Assembly (NCBI GenBank): GCA_039933315.1
Contig: JBDTOI010000226.1
Span: forward strand, 1-6,201
Direction: 5' to 3'
Source of the DNA: DASXRU01 sp039933315
Lineage (GTDB): Bacteria > Acidobacteriota > Blastocatellia > Pyrinomonadales > Pyrinomonadaceae
DNA: 6,201 nucleotides
The notes below the pieces were generated by a model. The model worked only from the letters and a program-made list of their open reading frames with translations, was not told the DNA's origin and did not search any database. Positions within the stretch are counted from its first letter, which is position 1; every line of letters begins with the position of its first letter. Positions 5,440 to 6,201 of this stretch are shown here, in pieces. The position numbers and the translations under genes were made by a program.

Positions 5440-6159
5440 ATGAAAACGAAAAAGAGTAAGTACGATACCAACCCACTCGAGGGCGAGGTGGCCAGGCGCG
5501 CCGAAGAAGAACGGGCTGCGCCGGCTTCGGGAGCGCCCACCGAAGAAGTTACAGGCGGCGCTACTCGGGACATTGGTCGTACTGCCAACGAAGCCGCGCG
5601 GTTGAATCTCGATGCTGAGGTGCCCACGCGCAGGTTGGATGATTCGCTGGCGGGTTCTTATCCTTCAGTCTTCATTCCTCCAACGCCACAGAACCCGACA
5701 ATTTACCAACCCCCGGCTACCTATCAGCCTCCCGCCACGTATGAACCAAGGGGTATCTATGTTCCGCCCCCGATCGGACAGAAGCCAGGTGAGCGTACGG
5801 TGCAGGGTCTCGGCTTGCCTGAGAAGTGGGCCACCATGGTGCCTTATACGCCTTTTTATATTGGCGCGGTGGTCTCCGTAATTGAGCTGTTTCTGACTCC
5901 GCGAACGGAAACGCGGGCGCGCTTTCATGCGGCGCAGGGACTGGCTTTGCACATAGCGCTTATGGCGGTCGGCATGCTCTTCTCCCTCGTGAAGGCGTTA
6001 ACCGACAGCGGCGTCGGATCGGCCCTCTTCTCCATCGCCGCCATTGTGTTCCTGATTATTTCGATGGTTCGGGTGTGGAAGGGAAAGCCGCACCACATCG
6101 CGCCCCTGACAGAACCCGCCAACTGGCTAAACGATCACATCAAGCCCCGCAAGAAGTAG
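5440..6159 (+). CDS. Membrane protein: Pro/Tyr-rich N-terminal region plus C-terminal DUF4870-like domain
   Basis: A 239-residue protein of unknown function. Residues 1-125 are hydrophilic and probably disordered, starting M-K-T-K-K-S-K-Y with many charged and Ala/Glu residues, then a hexapeptide repeat (89-112). The C-terminal part has three hydrophobic segments at about 138-153, 167-187 and 194-213, separated by T-P-R-T-E-T-R-A-R-F-H-A-A-Q-G-L (about 153-168). The R-F-H-A-A-Q-G signature between the first two helices is characteristic of DUF4870/Tic20-like small membrane domains, which have no established biochemical role. The tail W-L-N-D-H-I-K-P-R-K-K is basic. There is no signal peptide; the N-terminal region is probably cytoplasmic by the positive-inside tendency, though three helices leave topology open. 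ATG 5440 is preferred over an in-frame GTG at 5410 that lies within the repeat arm. No clear Shine-Dalgarno precedes it. Confidence 0.85.
   Translation: MKTKKSKYDTNPLEGEVARRAEEERAAPASGAPTEEVTGGATRDIGRTANEAARLNLDAEVPTRRLDDSLAGSYPSVFIPPTPQNPTIYQPPATYQPPATYEPRGIYVPPPIGQKPGERTVQGLGLPEKWATMVPYTPFYIGAVVSVIELFLTPRTETRARFHAAQGLALHIALMAVGMLFSLVKALTDSGVGSALFSIAAIVFLIISMVRVWKGKPHHIAPLTEPANWLNDHIKPRKK
5704..5775 (+). repeat. Four in-frame hexapeptide repeats, Y-x-P-x-x-(T/I)
   Basis: Within the DUF4870-like protein, residues 89-112 read as YQPPAT, YQPPAT, YEPRGI and YVPPPI. Tyrosines recur exactly every six residues (89, 95, 101, 107; 18 bp). The first two units are identical in protein but differ at third codon positions, so the array is not a fresh DNA duplication and the peptide appears to be kept by selection. 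Such Tyr/Pro stretches often act as extended spacers or binding ligands; the partner is unknown. Confidence 0.85.
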
Positions 6160-6178
6160 GCAGAAGGCAGGGGTCAGG
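6158..6178. repeat. Three 7-bp units downstream of the last gene
   Basis: AGGCAGA, AGGCAGG and GGTCAGG follow each other from the last two bases of the DUF4870 stop codon. The last unit matches GGTCAGA of the previous gap at six of seven positions. This is the third gap of the window with a 7-bp period. The array may continue as part of a larger repeat cut by the window edge. Confidence 0.55.
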
Positions 6179-6180
6179 TC

Positions 6181-6197
6181 CAACCCCAACGGGGTTG
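6181..6197. other. Small perfect hairpin after the last gene
   Basis: CAACCCC (6181-6187), loop AAC, GGGGTTG (6191-6197): a 7-bp perfect stem 21 bp past the stop codon. It is followed by TGTGTC and no T-run, so an intrinsic terminator is not supported. Together with the heptamers just upstream it more likely marks the beginning of another palindromic intergenic repeat. Only four bases after it are visible. Confidence 0.55.
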
Positions 6198-6201
6198 TGT
6201 C

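Noticed and set aside
4705..6201. CRISPR array or tRNA gene in the repeat-bearing gaps
   Set aside because: The tandem units are contiguous 7-mers with no spacers, and no cloverleaf-like arrangement is seen.

Overview
The window reads as a single co-directional (+ strand) block of ordinary bacterial chromosome, moderately G+C-rich, with very little non-coding DNA. The sequence suggests an environmental bacterium, most plausibly an Acidobacteriota-like lineage. This is inferred from the flavour of the proteins (a 'RYDLTVP / REFYQCD' type histidyl-tRNA synthetase, a GAD-containing aspartyl-tRNA synthetase, DUF1572, a stand-alone JAMM peptidase, a DUF4870-like protein) and from palindromic intergenic repeats. 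No marker in the window proves the taxonomy.

Layout: 1-1260 is the 3' part of hisS. Positions 1278-2845 hold four compact genes: a 62-residue charged protein of unknown function, a DUF1572/DinB-fold protein whose start overlaps the previous stop (ATGA), and two different VOC (glyoxalase-fold) proteins. Positions 2893-4704 hold complete aspS. Then come a JAMM/Mov34-type metallopeptidase (4851-5267) and a membrane protein with a proline/tyrosine-rich N-terminal half and a DUF4870-like C-terminal half (5440-6159).

hisS and aspS are neighbours in many bacteria. Here the pair is separated by a tightly packed four-gene cassette that may be co-transcribed with hisS. DinB-fold and VOC proteins both include thiol-dependent transferase/detoxification families, so a small detoxification cassette is a reasonable hypothesis, but nothing in the sequence fixes substrates.

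The most unusual structure is non-coding. The aspS-JAMM gap is almost completely filled by a 138-bp nested imperfect palindrome (4707-4844) with five tandem 7-bp units at its tip. The JAMM-DUF4870 gap contains a second, different inverted-repeat element, also 138 bp (5278-5415), with two tandem 7-bp units inside. The start of the third gap (from 6158) again shows three 7-bp units, followed by a 7-bp-stem hairpin. These look like REP/REPIN- or MITE-like dispersed elements combined with heptanucleotide tandem repeats. I see no phage, IS transposase, CRISPR, tRNA or rRNA, and no convincing new enzymatic system.
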